Shown: positions 25,301 to 34,377 of the stretch, piece by piece
Layout of the letters: every line of letters starts with the position of its first letter
Position numbering within the stretch: the first letter of the stretch is position 1
From: an uncultured Anaerolineae bacterium
GTDB lineage: Bacteria > Chloroflexota > Anaerolineae > J036 > Brachytrichaceae
Direction of reading: 5' to 3'
Length of the DNA: 35,473 nucleotides
Assembly: GCA_937927775.1 (NCBI GenBank)
Contig: CALBEF010000134.1
Span: forward strand, 1-35,473
Notes under the pieces: model-generated
Told to the model about the DNA's origin: nothing
What the model saw: only the letters and a program-made list of their open reading frames with translations
Databases searched by the model: none
Translations under genes and position numbers: made by a program

Positions 25301-28300
25301 GGAGTTCGGGCGCTTCGGCTACCACCGCCCCGGCGGCAACGCCTATGAGGTATGGGTGCGCGACCCGCTGGATCGGATGCAGGACGGCCTGTTCATCGGC
25401 CTGCGCCACCTGTATAACGCTAATGCGGCCAACATCACTACCACCCTGAGCTACCGCATCGAGTTCTACCAGAAGCAGGATGTGGGCTGGCTGAGCGTGG
25501 ACAGCGCCTCGGTCAGTGTGCCGGCCGGCGGCGCCGTGAACATGGTTGCCACCGCCACGGTGCCTGCCAACATGCCGCCCGGCTTGTATCAGGCCGGCAT
25601 CTACATCGAAGACCCCGGCAACAGCAGCTATGAGCCGAACACTACGGTCGTGCCCGTCGTGTTGAATGTGGCGGCGCCCTTCACCGACGGCATGACGCTG
25701 GGCGGCGCGGCCTCGGCGGCCTACGACGCCGACCGGCCCTACAACAACGGCGTCGTGCGCGGCTTCTTCGACTGGACATGGCGGCCTGAATCCGGCGACT
25801 GGCGCTTCTTCTACGCCGATGTCGCCGACGGCTCTTACCCGACAGGAACCCAGGTGCTGGTGCGCGAGCAGTGGGCTTCCGCCGCGCCGCGCACGGACAT
25901 TGACACCATCGTCTTCGGCCCAACCCCCACCTCCCTGGGCAGCGGCGCGTATGACGCGCCTGACCCGGCCTACTACGGCCCCTACGTGCTGGACACCGTG
26001 GCGAAAAGCCCCAACACCAACACCGGCGGCGGCGTTTGGCGCTTCAACACCTCCAGCGGGGGCAACGAAGACTGGGTCATCGGCCCGATCACCAACGGCC
26101 TGCACGCCATCCTGCAGCACAACGTGTTGTATCAAGGCGACACGTTCGACGTGGTCTTCACCAAGACTGTCGGCACGCTCAGGCACTTCCCGCGCGCCCT
26201 CAGCATCACCACCTATGTGGACGCCGGCTTCGTGGGCACCACGACCCTGACGGCCACGCTGGGCTTGAACGGGATCACGGCTACCGGCTTCCTGATCGCC
26301 CCGCAGACGACCACCTGGACGAACGAGCCGCTGAACTTCGTCAACTCCAGCACGATCGAGTGGGTCTATCCGTTCAGCGTCTCCAACGCCTACTATCTGC
26401 AGATCCAGACCTCCAGCGCCGATATCTCCGACCTGGATCTGCTGCTCTACCGCTGGACCGGCTCGGCCTGGCAACAGGTTGCCTCTTCCGCCGGCGCCAG
26501 CGCCAGCGAGTCCATCTACCTGAGCATGCCGGCGAACGGCAACTACCTGATCGGGATCAACAACTACTCCGGCCCGGCCGGCCACTTCAACATGACGCTG
26601 GACATCGGCCAGAATGTGGGCGGCATCACCGTCACCGGCGCGACGGCCGCTCCCGTCGCAGCCAACAGCGCGACGCCGCTGGGCATCTACTACAACTATG
26701 CGATGCAGCCGGGCAAGTGCTACGACGGCCTGGTGCTGGCCGGCCCGCCGGAAGCCCCGCAACTGAGCGAGACCGCTATCACCATCTGCCGCAAAGCGCC
26801 CAGCGCCGGCCTGGAGAAAGCGGTGAACTACGACATTGCCTTCCCCGGCACCTACCTGCAGTACCCCATCCGCCTGTTCAACTACAGTGACCCGGCCGCG
26901 ACCTTCGAGCTCAGCGACCCGATCCCGGCGGGCGCGGAGTTCATCACTGTCACCGGCCAGGTGTGTCAGAGCGCGCCCGGCGTGACCTACCTCAGCGAGA
27001 ACTTCGATTCTGTCACGACGCCGGGCCTGCCCACGGGCTGGGCGCAGGTGGATGTAAGCGGCACGGCGGGCAACTGGGCCACTGCATCGGCCACAGTGCA
27101 TCCTTCCGGCCAGTCGCCGCACAGCGCGCCCAACCTGGCCTACTTTAACTCATGGACTGCAAGCGCGGGCAACTCCACTCGCCTCTACCGCACCAGCGGC
27201 ATCAACCTGAGCGCCGCCAGCAGTGTGCAGGTGTCCCTGTGGATGTACCACGACACCGGCTTCACTACCAGCGCCGACCGGGTGCAGGTGCAGGTGAGCA
27301 CCGACGGCGGCGTGACCTGGACGAACGTAGGGGCACCCATCCCGCGCTATGACGGCTCCACCGGCTGGAAGCAGCACACGGTTGACCTATCCACGTATGC
27401 CGGCCAGCCCGATGTGCGCATCGGCTTCCTGGGCATCAGCGGCTATGGCAACGACGTGCACATTGATGACGTGCTGGTCTCCGCGCCGCCTACGGTGACC
27501 TGCTATGCGCCGGTTTATGACTCGGTCAACAACCGCGTGGTGTACACCGGCCCGCTGCCGCTGGCGACGGTCGTGGCGCCGTCCAAGAACGAGGGCTTCG
27601 AGGGCGGCGTCGTGCCGCCGGTCGGCTGGACGGAGCAGGTCTCCAATACGACCAAGAACTGGAGCATCAGCACGCTCTACAAGCGCACCGGCACTTACGG
27701 CGCCTCCGTGCCTTACGACTTCAACCAGAACGAATGGCTGCTCAGCCCGCGCCTGTTGGGCGTGACCGGCGGGATGACCACCAGCCTGTGGTCGCAGGGC
27801 AGCCTCTACTGGTGCCGCGACACCCTCAACAACTGCGATCTGAACGTCTGGCTGGTGGCCAACGCCATCGGCGGCGGCGATGACGTGCTGCTGGGCAAGG
27901 CCGAGGATGCCTGGACCGCCAACTTCACCTGGGCGCGCAGCGTCTTCACTCTGCCGGCGACGCTGCCGGCCGGCGACCTGCGCATCGGCTACCAGTATGT
28001 GGGCGACGACGGCGCAGATGTCGGACTCGACGACGTTTATCTGCCCGGCACGCCGCAGAGCCTCAGCCTGCCCAGCGCGGTCATCACCGTGACCGTGCGC
28101 GTCACCGACACCGTGACGCCGGGCGCGTGGATCACCAACACGGCCATGCTGACGGCGACGCACGTCCTGCCGCAGGAGACGCAGGTGGAAGCGCCGGCCT
28201 CGGCCAGCGCCCAGACGCGCATCGGCGCCGAGAACCTCGCTACGTCCTACAAGGTCGCGCCGGCGCAGGTGGTGGCCGGCAGCACCTTCACCTACCAAAT

Positions 28301-28634
28301 CCACGTCATCAACTCCGGCAATGCGCTGGTGAACGTCACGATGACCGACACGTTGCCGGCCGGCGTGACCTACGTCAACTCCTGGTCGGCGCCGAACAGC
28401 CCGTACTTCACCTATAACCCGGTCACGAATCAGGTGCAGTGGAGTGGCAACGTCGCGCCGGGCCAGGAGTGGGTCTTCTACGTCCGGGTGCAGGCAGGCG
28501 TCGGGCCGTCTCTGTGGTACACGACGGCGCAAAACACGGCCTATGTCTCGTGGGGCAGCAACCAGTTGCCGCTCACCGTCGCTACACAGATCATCCCGCC
28601 GCGCCGCGTCTATCTGCCGATAGCCCAGAGGTAA
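22317..28634 (+). CDS. Giant secreted subtilisin-family (S8) peptidase, 2105 residues
   Basis: Secreted serine protease with adhesive-type repeats. GTG start with AAGGAGGT four bases upstream. A signal peptide occupies roughly residues 1-30 (RRFGLFVALTMTVNMTATTVIAQ). The catalytic triad is D258 (VAVLDDGID), H499 (DYSHGTQCA) and S731 (GGTSRSAP). The 241-residue gap between Asp and His is far longer than usual and holds a DVNGDG calcium-type loop at 441. Further such loops lie near 927 and 947. Then come beta-rich regions, a pre-peptidase-C-like domain (about 1345-1445), two MAM-like jelly rolls ending HIDDVLV and GLDDVYL (about 1560-1720 and 1757-1920), a DUF11-type repeat near 1975-2075, and the terminal YLPIAQR. 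A strong terminator follows. Confidence 0.9.
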   Translation: MSSKTMWRRFGLFVALTMTVNMTATTVIAQPKPARPDVASPIVAQQPLPDARKSLEPVTPAPAPTVSPQQALRKMHPKLRELAQTAGPALPDQVGAMAVASGKPIIIQVSAEAGADLSAYFVDGKVIARPPLSKGGRKTQTFIGFAHPHSLMKIASLGQVENILPIVLERNAEPDAYPPDQPRETPKKTATDWAQLRANADKLRKGWLPWDQARAFGDGRARVRPMDWFEVLPEGPHQAKDAWDRGYTGEGVSVAVLDDGIDPAHPDLIGTQKIYSSTAAPAYNGWPYVFSPISMLLYAFDSFFGMTYIPDGFPGAHYVDTRAKPTLTPCGPGILCFQYDPLIDYGTRYSQVYGVVPTYVISASMTRSGVIHVGTHPDNDLRDFLWGEKVIVVVADPNTAGVYDTVYVDLNADHDLRDEKPLRRADVNNPATYNDMIAYRDVNGDGLADISGGMVYFIGNGVTPIPASNWLYGAALAPAPGNGDLVAISGSTFDRDYSHGTQCASNIVGQGVSDAMLPTFSDLPGTGKPAAAVYGMAPDAKVVNVSDIYYNFDSSILDAYIFTAVGYDACDQTGFNVISSGACTDTDAIQISTNSYGNSDVDNDGWEYPGQVVSQVQRDWAPNLQFLFSTGNGAPAYGTVAPPSPDTGIGVGASTEFGSTGWDSISETTQIMSNDVIPFSNRGPGSRGTNGVDVVAGGAYAAGAEELNYYSVSTWGAPDGNSSWASWGGTSRSAPVAGGVLALIYQAYRAANGDWPTYDVAKALLKSSATDLNYDTFSQGAGSVNADRGTAVAGGHYGVLALPDEWDVGDYRGNNYPAFAHIAYPNDTFTTTITVVNPSTTTINVTVSDAELRLINAREFTFTITPAMVAAESAYGAANRDNFFKAFNFFIPITAVVGMDPAWYNVPIPAGADLMIVRQIYPYSQFDVNGDYAWDQRLNLTVYNWKDVNNNGIVWDDKDGNGVVNFINDPATFGQQADGAIELAWNDPRTELDRGEFGRFGYHRPGGNAYEVWVRDPLDRMQDGLFIGLRHLYNANAANITTTLSYRIEFYQKQDVGWLSVDSASVSVPAGGAVNMVATATVPANMPPGLYQAGIYIEDPGNSSYEPNTTVVPVVLNVAAPFTDGMTLGGAASAAYDADRPYNNGVVRGFFDWTWRPESGDWRFFYADVADGSYPTGTQVLVREQWASAAPRTDIDTIVFGPTPTSLGSGAYDAPDPAYYGPYVLDTVAKSPNTNTGGGVWRFNTSSGGNEDWVIGPITNGLHAILQHNVLYQGDTFDVVFTKTVGTLRHFPRALSITTYVDAGFVGTTTLTATLGLNGITATGFLIAPQTTTWTNEPLNFVNSSTIEWVYPFSVSNAYYLQIQTSSADISDLDLLLYRWTGSAWQQVASSAGASASESIYLSMPANGNYLIGINNYSGPAGHFNMTLDIGQNVGGITVTGATAAPVAANSATPLGIYYNYAMQPGKCYDGLVLAGPPEAPQLSETAITICRKAPSAGLEKAVNYDIAFPGTYLQYPIRLFNYSDPAATFELSDPIPAGAEFITVTGQVCQSAPGVTYLSENFDSVTTPGLPTGWAQVDVSGTAGNWATASATVHPSGQSPHSAPNLAYFNSWTASAGNSTRLYRTSGINLSAASSVQVSLWMYHDTGFTTSADRVQVQVSTDGGVTWTNVGAPIPRYDGSTGWKQHTVDLSTYAGQPDVRIGFLGISGYGNDVHIDDVLVSAPPTVTCYAPVYDSVNNRVVYTGPLPLATVVAPSKNEGFEGGVVPPVGWTEQVSNTTKNWSISTLYKRTGTYGASVPYDFNQNEWLLSPRLLGVTGGMTTSLWSQGSLYWCRDTLNNCDLNVWLVANAIGGGDDVLLGKAEDAWTANFTWARSVFTLPATLPAGDLRIGYQYVGDDGADVGLDDVYLPGTPQSLSLPSAVITVTVRVTDTVTPGAWITNTAMLTATHVLPQETQVEAPASASAQTRIGAENLATSYKVAPAQVVAGSTFTYQIHVINSGNALVNVTMTDTLPAGVTYVNSWSAPNSPYFTYNPVTNQVQWSGNVAPGQEWVFYVRVQAGVGPSLWYTTAQNTAYVSWGSNQLPLTVATQIIPPRRVYLPIAQR

Positions 28635-28650
28635 GCCGGGCGCGCATTTG

Positions 28651-28687
28651 GGTGATGGTCGCCTGTCAGGCGACCATCACCTTTTTT
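28651..28687 (+). terminator. Intrinsic terminator of the first subtilase gene
   Basis: GGTGATGGTCGCCTG and its exact complement form a perfect 15-bp stem around a single T (28651-28681), followed by TTTTTT (28682-28687). In RNA the innermost pairs would open to give a normal loop. It lies 16 bp after the stop codon. Confidence 0.9.
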
Positions 28688-28751
28688 CGGCATGAACCTG
28701 GATTCAGGTGTTGGGGATATGCCCGCGTCAGCGGCAACCCGGCGTAGTAAT

Positions 28752-28769
28752 GGCGAATGAGCATTCGCC
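28752..28769. repeat. Small palindromic hairpin (GGCGAATG/CATTCGCC)
   Basis: Two perfect 8-bp arms separated by two bases. There is no T-run. It lies in a gene-free stretch of repeats between the two subtilase genes. Confidence 0.6.
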
Positions 28770-28790
28770 TATGCCTCACCCGACCTGTCT

Positions 28791-28880
28791 GTCATTCCCT
28801 GCGCAAGCGCGAATCCAGGATGGCAAGCCTGACCTGAGCACTGAATAAGGGCGTCATTCCCGCGCAAGCGGGAATCCAGA
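28791..28880. repeat. Two copies of a dispersed palindromic repeat (GTCATTCCCGCGCAAGCGGG type)
   Basis: Copy 2 (28853-28880) has a perfect hairpin, ATTCCCGC-GCAA-GCGGGAAT, at 28856-28875. Copy 1 (28791-28820) matches it but has lost pairing at two positions. The word ends GAATCCAG in both, as in a widespread class of bacterial intergenic repeats. Confidence 0.75.
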
Positions 28881-28914
28881 CAATTCCTCATAACGAGAGA
28901 TGAAGGAGTGACCT

Positions 28915-31900
28915 GTGCGTGTGAAAAAATTCTCGTGCCTGCTGACGATTGCGCTGATCTTGTTCTTAACGACATACCTGCCGACGATACGGACATTGCA
29001 CGCAACGTCTTCTGTAGAGACGTTGCATGCAACATCTCTACATCTGCGCGCCGGCGCCTTTGACCCGCTGGCCGGCGAACCCGCCATCCCAGCCGGGATG
29101 CGCCGCCTGCTGACGGCAGACCGGGCCGGCCTCCGCCTGATCCAGTTCCCCGGCCCGATCCAGCAGGGCTGGTATCGGGCCATGTCGCAGGCCGGCCTGG
29201 AGGTCGTGACCTACATCCCCGACTACGCTTATCTGGTGTGGGGCGATGGGCAGACCGTAGCGCGGCTGGCAAGCGCCGCTCCGCTGCGCTGGGCCGGGCC
29301 TTATCACCCCTACTACGCCCTGCACCCCGATCTGGCCGAGCCGGAGAAACTCCCCGCCGAGGTGGAGGTCATTGTCCAGCTCTATCGCCACCCCGACGTA
29401 GAGAAGACGCTGGCGGCGATCCAGGCCGAGGCGCGGGCCGTCTTCCGTCCGCCGCAGGCCATGCTGGCTTATCTCAATCTGGGGATTCGCCTGCCGGCGG
29501 CCAAACTGGCCTGGCTGGCGGCGCTGCCCGAGGTGGTCAACGTGGAGCCTCGCCCCATTTACCGCAAGCTGGATGAGGTGCAGGGGCAGATCATGGCCGG
29601 CGCGCTCAACGCCGCCGGCGCGCAGCCGTCCGGCCCCGGCTACCTGGCCTGGCTACAGGGGCTGGGCTTCTCTACTAACCCGAACGACTATCCCATCGTG
29701 GATGTGACCGACGACGGCATTGACAACGGCACGGCGATTCCGCTGCACGCTGACTTTTACCAACTGGGCAACATGACCAACCCCGACCGGCTGGTCTACA
29801 ACGTGAACTGGACGAGCGATCCCCTGCCCGACGGGAAGGCCGGCCACGGCAACATCAACGCCTCCATCGTCGCCGGCTACAACAACCAGACCGGCTTCCC
29901 CTACGAGGATAGCAATGGCTACAACTATGGGCTGGGCATCAACCCGTTTGGGCGGGTGGCCGGCTCGAAGGTTTTCAGGAATAGCGGTTCCTGGGACCTG
30001 CCAGGCGACAACTACACCGCGCTCATCAGCCGGACGTATGCGCTGGGCGGGCGCATCAGCACCAACTCGTGGGGCGCCAGCACCGGCGGCGCGTACACAA
30101 GCGACGACCAGGCCTACGACGCGCTGGTGCGCGACGCCCAGCCGGGCAGCGGCCCGTATGCCGGCAACCAGCCCATCACCATTCTGTTCGCCGCCGGCAA
30201 CTCCGGCTCCGCCAGCAACACCACCGGCACGCCAGGCAACGCCAAGAACGTCATCACCGTCGGTGCGGCGGAGAACTATCGCCCGACCTGGACCGATGGC
30301 TGCAACATCGGCCCGAGCGGCGCCGACAACGCCCACGACATCGCCTCCTTTTCCAGTCGCGGACCGACCGACGACAGCCGGGTTAAGCCGGACCTGGTCG
30401 CGCCGGGCACGCACATCCAGGGCGCGGCCTCCCAGGCTCCGGGGTACGATGGCACCGGCGTCTGCGACCAGTACATGCCGGTCGGCCAGACGCTCTACGC
30501 CGCGTCCTCCGGCACCAGCCACTCCACGCCGGCCGCAGCCGGCGCAGCCTCGCTGATCCACACCTGGTATCGCGCGCACTACGGCGCGGGGCAATGGCCC
30601 AGCCCGGCCATGACGAAGGCGTATATGGTGAATGCCACGCGCTACCTGACGGGCACAGGGGCAGCCGGCAACTTGCCCTCCAACAGCCAGGGCTACGGGG
30701 AGATTCTGCTGGGCGTGGCCTTCGACGACACGCCGCGCATTGTGGTGGACGAAAGCGAGGTCTTCGACGCCACCGGCGAAATCTACGAGCTTCAGGGGGC
30801 AGTTGCCAATCCAGGCCGGCCCTTCCGCGTCACGCTGGCCTGGAGCGACGCGCCCGGTCCAACGGTGGGCAACGCCTACGTCAACAACCTGAACCTGGAA
30901 GTCGTGGCAGGCGGGCAAACCTACAAGGGCAACGTCTTCTCCGGCGCTACGTCGGTCACCGGCGGCGCCGCCGACCCGCGCAACAACGTGGAGAGCGTCT
31001 TCCTGCCGGCCGGGACGAGCGGGCCTTTCACGGTGCGCGTCATCGCCGCCAATATCGCCGGCGACGGCGTGCCCAACGTCGGCGATGCCACCGATCAGGA
31101 TTTCGCCCTGCTGATCTACAACGGCCTGCAGGAGATCGGTTACCTGGATGGCACGGTCTATGATGGCAGCTTGAGCGCGCCGCTCCTCGGCGCGACAGTA
31201 CAGGCGATCACCGGCGCCGTCACCTACTCGCGCACGACCGACGCGGCGGGTTACTTCACCACGACCGTTTCTGCTGACACGTACACCGTCTCGGCCTGGA
31301 AATATGGCTACACACTTCAGACCGTCCCCAATGTGGTCGTCATTAGCGACACCGTGACCACAGTCCACTTCACCCTGACCCAGACCGCGCCGTACTCGCT
31401 GACCGGCCAGGTCACCGACCTGGCTACCGGCGCGCCCCTCTCCGCCACCGTTTCGGTGTATGGCCCCTTCGGCGATCTGATCACCCGCACACATACGCCG
31501 CAATCCACAGGGCTTTACACCTTTACACTCTACGGCGGCCCGTACACCGTCACTGCCGAGGCGCGCCTGCACCAGCCGGGCGCAGCCCTGGTGAACCTGG
31601 CCGCAAACACAACGCAAAACTTTGCGCTCACGGCCACGACGACCGACGGCATCCTGTGGGGCTACATCACCAATCAACAGACCAGCGCGCCGGTGCAGGG
31701 CGCGACGGCGCAGGTGAATCCCGGCCTCACCGGCACGCTCTCCGGCCCCGATGGCTACTACGAACTCCAGCTCCCCTCCGGCGTCCCCTACACGGTGACC
31801 GTCTCTGCGCCGCTCTATAGCGCAGTTTCAGAGGGCGGCGTGGTGATTCCTCAGAGCAATCTGCTGCGGAAAGACTATGCGCTGCCGACCAGCCGCCTGG

Positions 31901-34134
31901 CTCTGCTCCCGCCGGAGGGCCTCAGCGCCACGCTGCGTATCGGCAAGCAGGTGACGCACACGCTGACGGTCAGCAACAGCGGCGCCGGCGGGCTGGATTT
32001 CGAGATTCGGGAAGCGCGGGGCGCAGTCTTGCCCGGCGGCGGCCCCGATCCGTTTGGCTACACCTATCAGAACAGCCAGAGCGCCGACGGCCCGGCCTAT
32101 GCGTGGATCGACGCCACCGACGGCGCGCCGCTCAACCTGACGGACGACGGCGAGGCCAACGTGACGTTGCCCTTCCCCTTCACCTTCTACGGCGCGACCT
32201 CGACCGCTATCCGGGTGGGCAATAACGGCGGCATCCTGTTTAACGCGACCGGCGGTGATGTGCCCTTTGCCAACGCCGATCTCGGCGCGACCACGCTTAA
32301 CAACCTGATTGTCCCGTTCTGGGATGACATAGACGATGAGACCGGGAACGTGTATTACAAGACGGTCGGCGCGGCTCCCAATCGCCGGTTCGTTATCGCA
32401 TGGCACAACCGGCCACACTTCAACAACGTCGGCAGCGCCACCTTTGAGGTGATCCTCTACGAGGGAACGAACAACCTCAAGTTCCAATACCAGGACGTGG
32501 TCTTTGGCAACGCCGCCTACGACTACGGCGCGAGCGCCACGGTGGGCATTCGCGGCAGCGGGAGCAACTATCTCCAGTACTCCTACAATCAGGCGGTTCT
32601 ATCGGATGGGCTGGCGATCTGCTTCCGGTACCCCGGCTCGTCCCCCTGCGATCCGGTGGAGATCCCCTGGGCTTCTGAGCAGCCGGTGACGGGCACGGTG
32701 GCTTCGGGCGCGACATTGCCGGTTTCCGTGCGCTTTGACACGACGCCGCTCAGCCAAACCGGCGTCTATACCGGCTTCCTGCTCTTCTACACCAACGACC
32801 CGGCGGCGCAGCCTTACGCCGGCTATCCGCTCACGCTGACCGTGCTGCCGCCCCTGCCGGAACTCACGGTTATTACCAAGTCCGCTTCAGCGACGGAGAG
32901 GGAAGTCGGCCTGCCGCTTGTGTACACTCTGACCGTCACCAACGACGGCGGCGGGCCGGCCACGGGAACCATCATCACCGACACGCTGCCGGCCGGCGCG
33001 CTGTTTGCCTGGGCCTCGGGCGGCGGCGTCCTCAGCGGCGGAAACGTCGTCTGGACGAACCTGACCGTGCCGACCACATCGTCGCTGCAAGTGTCCTTCG
33101 GCGTCACGCTGTCCTGCGTCTCTTCGGGCACGCTCATCGTCAATGACGCCTACACCGTCACCGCGAGCGACTGGCCGACGCCGACCACCGGCGCGCCGGT
33201 CACCATCACCGCGCTTGCCGAGGGTGTCAGCGCTGACTTCTACAGTCCAACGCCGGCGCTGGTCAGTCATCCGGTCAGCTTTGCCAATCTCAGCCAGAAC
33301 GCCACCGCCTACCTGTGGGACTTTGGCGACGGCGGAACCTCCACGGCGGCCGCCCCTGCCCACACCTACGCGGCCATCGGCATTTACACTGCCGTCCTGA
33401 CCGCCAGCAACCTGTGCGATACTGCCGTGGTCAGCCGGCAAATAGCGGTGGAAAACTACGCGCTGGCCCTCACGCCTGATGCGCCGGCGCGCAGCGGCGA
33501 CCCTGGTCAGGTCGTTACCTATACCCTGTATCTGACCAACACCGGCACATTGACCGACTCCTTTAGCCTCAGCGTGGGCAGCACGCCCTGGTCAACCAGC
33601 CTGTCCAGCGGCGCGGTTGTGCTTGCGCCGGGCCAGTCTGCCCAGGTGGAGGTCTATGTGCTCATCCCATCCAATGCGATAGGAGGCGCGCAGGCCGGTG
33701 TGCAAGTGACGGCCCAGTCCCAGAGCGACCCGCGCCTGCCGCCGGCGGCTGCGTCGGCGACGCTGACGACGACGGCGAACACCGTCTATAGCGTGGCGGT
33801 GAGCGCTGCGGTGACCGAGCAGGTGGCTGATCCCGGCCAGACGGTGACCTACACCCTGCGCATCACCAACACCTCCAACGCGCCGGATACGATCACCATC
33901 AGCCGCGTCAACGCCGGCTGGCCGACAGCCTTCTCGTGGACCAGCCAGACGATTGCGCGCGGCGGAGTGCGGCAACTCAATGTGGCGGTGACGGCGCCGC
34001 TCGGCGCCAACCCCGGCGACGTGGACGTGGCAACCATCCGCGCTGCCGGCAGCGGCGGCTATGCCGAAGTCACGCTGACCACGCGCGCGCCGTATCGCGC
34101 CTACCTGCCCAGTGTGACGCGCGACGGGTCGTGA
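28915..34134 (+). CDS. Giant secreted subtilisin-family (S8) peptidase, 1739 residues
   Basis: Second secreted serine protease, paralogous in plan to the first. GTG start with AAGGAG six bases upstream. The N-terminal signal is FSCLLTIALILFLTTYL. Residues about 28-43 (LHATSSVETLHATSLH) are encoded by a palindromic repeat. The catalytic triad is D266 (VTDDGID), H311 (GKAGHGN) and S535 (SSGTSHSTP). C-terminal parts in order: three carboxypeptidase-regulatory-like beta domains (about 741-822, 826-905, 911-990), a nidogen-like beta region with LPFPFTFYG and VPFWDDID (about 1063-1245), DUF11 (1316-1430), a PKD domain with YLWDFGDGGTS (1436-1520), two NEW3-like domains (1515-1620, 1623-1730) and the terminal YLPSVTRDGS. 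It probably acts outside the cell or on its surface. Confidence 0.9.
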   Translation: MRVKKFSCLLTIALILFLTTYLPTIRTLHATSSVETLHATSLHLRAGAFDPLAGEPAIPAGMRRLLTADRAGLRLIQFPGPIQQGWYRAMSQAGLEVVTYIPDYAYLVWGDGQTVARLASAAPLRWAGPYHPYYALHPDLAEPEKLPAEVEVIVQLYRHPDVEKTLAAIQAEARAVFRPPQAMLAYLNLGIRLPAAKLAWLAALPEVVNVEPRPIYRKLDEVQGQIMAGALNAAGAQPSGPGYLAWLQGLGFSTNPNDYPIVDVTDDGIDNGTAIPLHADFYQLGNMTNPDRLVYNVNWTSDPLPDGKAGHGNINASIVAGYNNQTGFPYEDSNGYNYGLGINPFGRVAGSKVFRNSGSWDLPGDNYTALISRTYALGGRISTNSWGASTGGAYTSDDQAYDALVRDAQPGSGPYAGNQPITILFAAGNSGSASNTTGTPGNAKNVITVGAAENYRPTWTDGCNIGPSGADNAHDIASFSSRGPTDDSRVKPDLVAPGTHIQGAASQAPGYDGTGVCDQYMPVGQTLYAASSGTSHSTPAAAGAASLIHTWYRAHYGAGQWPSPAMTKAYMVNATRYLTGTGAAGNLPSNSQGYGEILLGVAFDDTPRIVVDESEVFDATGEIYELQGAVANPGRPFRVTLAWSDAPGPTVGNAYVNNLNLEVVAGGQTYKGNVFSGATSVTGGAADPRNNVESVFLPAGTSGPFTVRVIAANIAGDGVPNVGDATDQDFALLIYNGLQEIGYLDGTVYDGSLSAPLLGATVQAITGAVTYSRTTDAAGYFTTTVSADTYTVSAWKYGYTLQTVPNVVVISDTVTTVHFTLTQTAPYSLTGQVTDLATGAPLSATVSVYGPFGDLITRTHTPQSTGLYTFTLYGGPYTVTAEARLHQPGAALVNLAANTTQNFALTATTTDGILWGYITNQQTSAPVQGATAQVNPGLTGTLSGPDGYYELQLPSGVPYTVTVSAPLYSAVSEGGVVIPQSNLLRKDYALPTSRLALLPPEGLSATLRIGKQVTHTLTVSNSGAGGLDFEIREARGAVLPGGGPDPFGYTYQNSQSADGPAYAWIDATDGAPLNLTDDGEANVTLPFPFTFYGATSTAIRVGNNGGILFNATGGDVPFANADLGATTLNNLIVPFWDDIDDETGNVYYKTVGAAPNRRFVIAWHNRPHFNNVGSATFEVILYEGTNNLKFQYQDVVFGNAAYDYGASATVGIRGSGSNYLQYSYNQAVLSDGLAICFRYPGSSPCDPVEIPWASEQPVTGTVASGATLPVSVRFDTTPLSQTGVYTGFLLFYTNDPAAQPYAGYPLTLTVLPPLPELTVITKSASATEREVGLPLVYTLTVTNDGGGPATGTIITDTLPAGALFAWASGGGVLSGGNVVWTNLTVPTTSSLQVSFGVTLSCVSSGTLIVNDAYTVTASDWPTPTTGAPVTITALAEGVSADFYSPTPALVSHPVSFANLSQNATAYLWDFGDGGTSTAAAPAHTYAAIGIYTAVLTASNLCDTAVVSRQIAVENYALALTPDAPARSGDPGQVVTYTLYLTNTGTLTDSFSLSVGSTPWSTSLSSGAVVLAPGQSAQVEVYVLIPSNAIGGAQAGVQVTAQSQSDPRLPPAAASATLTTTANTVYSVAVSAAVTEQVADPGQTVTYTLRITNTSNAPDTITISRVNAGWPTAFSWTSQTIARGGVRQLNVAVTAPLGANPGDVDVATIRAAGSGGYAEVTLTTRAPYRAYLPSVTRDGS
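29013..29042. repeat. 30-bp near-perfect palindrome inside the start of the second subtilase
   Basis: Centred on ACGTTGCATGCAAC, the two 15-base arms pair at every position but one. A further half copy upstream (28997-29010) forms a 14-bp inverted repeat with 29018-29031 (one mismatch). The stretch is translated just after the signal peptide. Confidence 0.8.
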
Positions 34135-34181
34135 GGCCGGGCCGGGAGAAGCGTTTCTTCTGTGTCATAGCGAGTGATTCA

Positions 34182-34215
34182 CGCGCGGCAGCAGTCCGAC
34201 GACCGCTGCCGCGCG
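34182..34215 (+). terminator. Terminator-like hairpin after the second subtilase
   Basis: CGCGCGGCAGC (34182-34192) and its exact complement (34205-34215) with a 12-base loop, 48 bp after the stop. A TGTGTTT stretch follows, but no real T-run. The rest of the gap to 34377 shows no gene. Confidence 0.55.
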
Positions 34216-34377
34216 CTGTGTTTGGCGCGGGACATCAGCACATGGTGTCGCGGCGCTCTTAACAACCTCTTTACCGCCCCTTTTCTCCGCGCTAACCACT
34301 TTACCTTCGCTTTCTCTTATCCTCTGGGCACGTAAATCGCACACAGAAGAACGGGAAGAAAAGCAAGGAGGAAAGTC

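Noticed and set aside
23718..27122. A 1134-codon open frame on the minus strand opposite the first subtilase
   Set aside because: It is antisense to clear catalytic and beta-domain motifs, has no recognisable domain, and long antisense frames are common in DNA of this GC content.
28974..28991. YLPTIR near the N terminus of the second subtilase as another YLP motif
   Set aside because: The spacing (YLPxxR) differs from the YLPxxxR pattern and it lies at the end of the signal peptide hydrophobic core, so the match may be chance.
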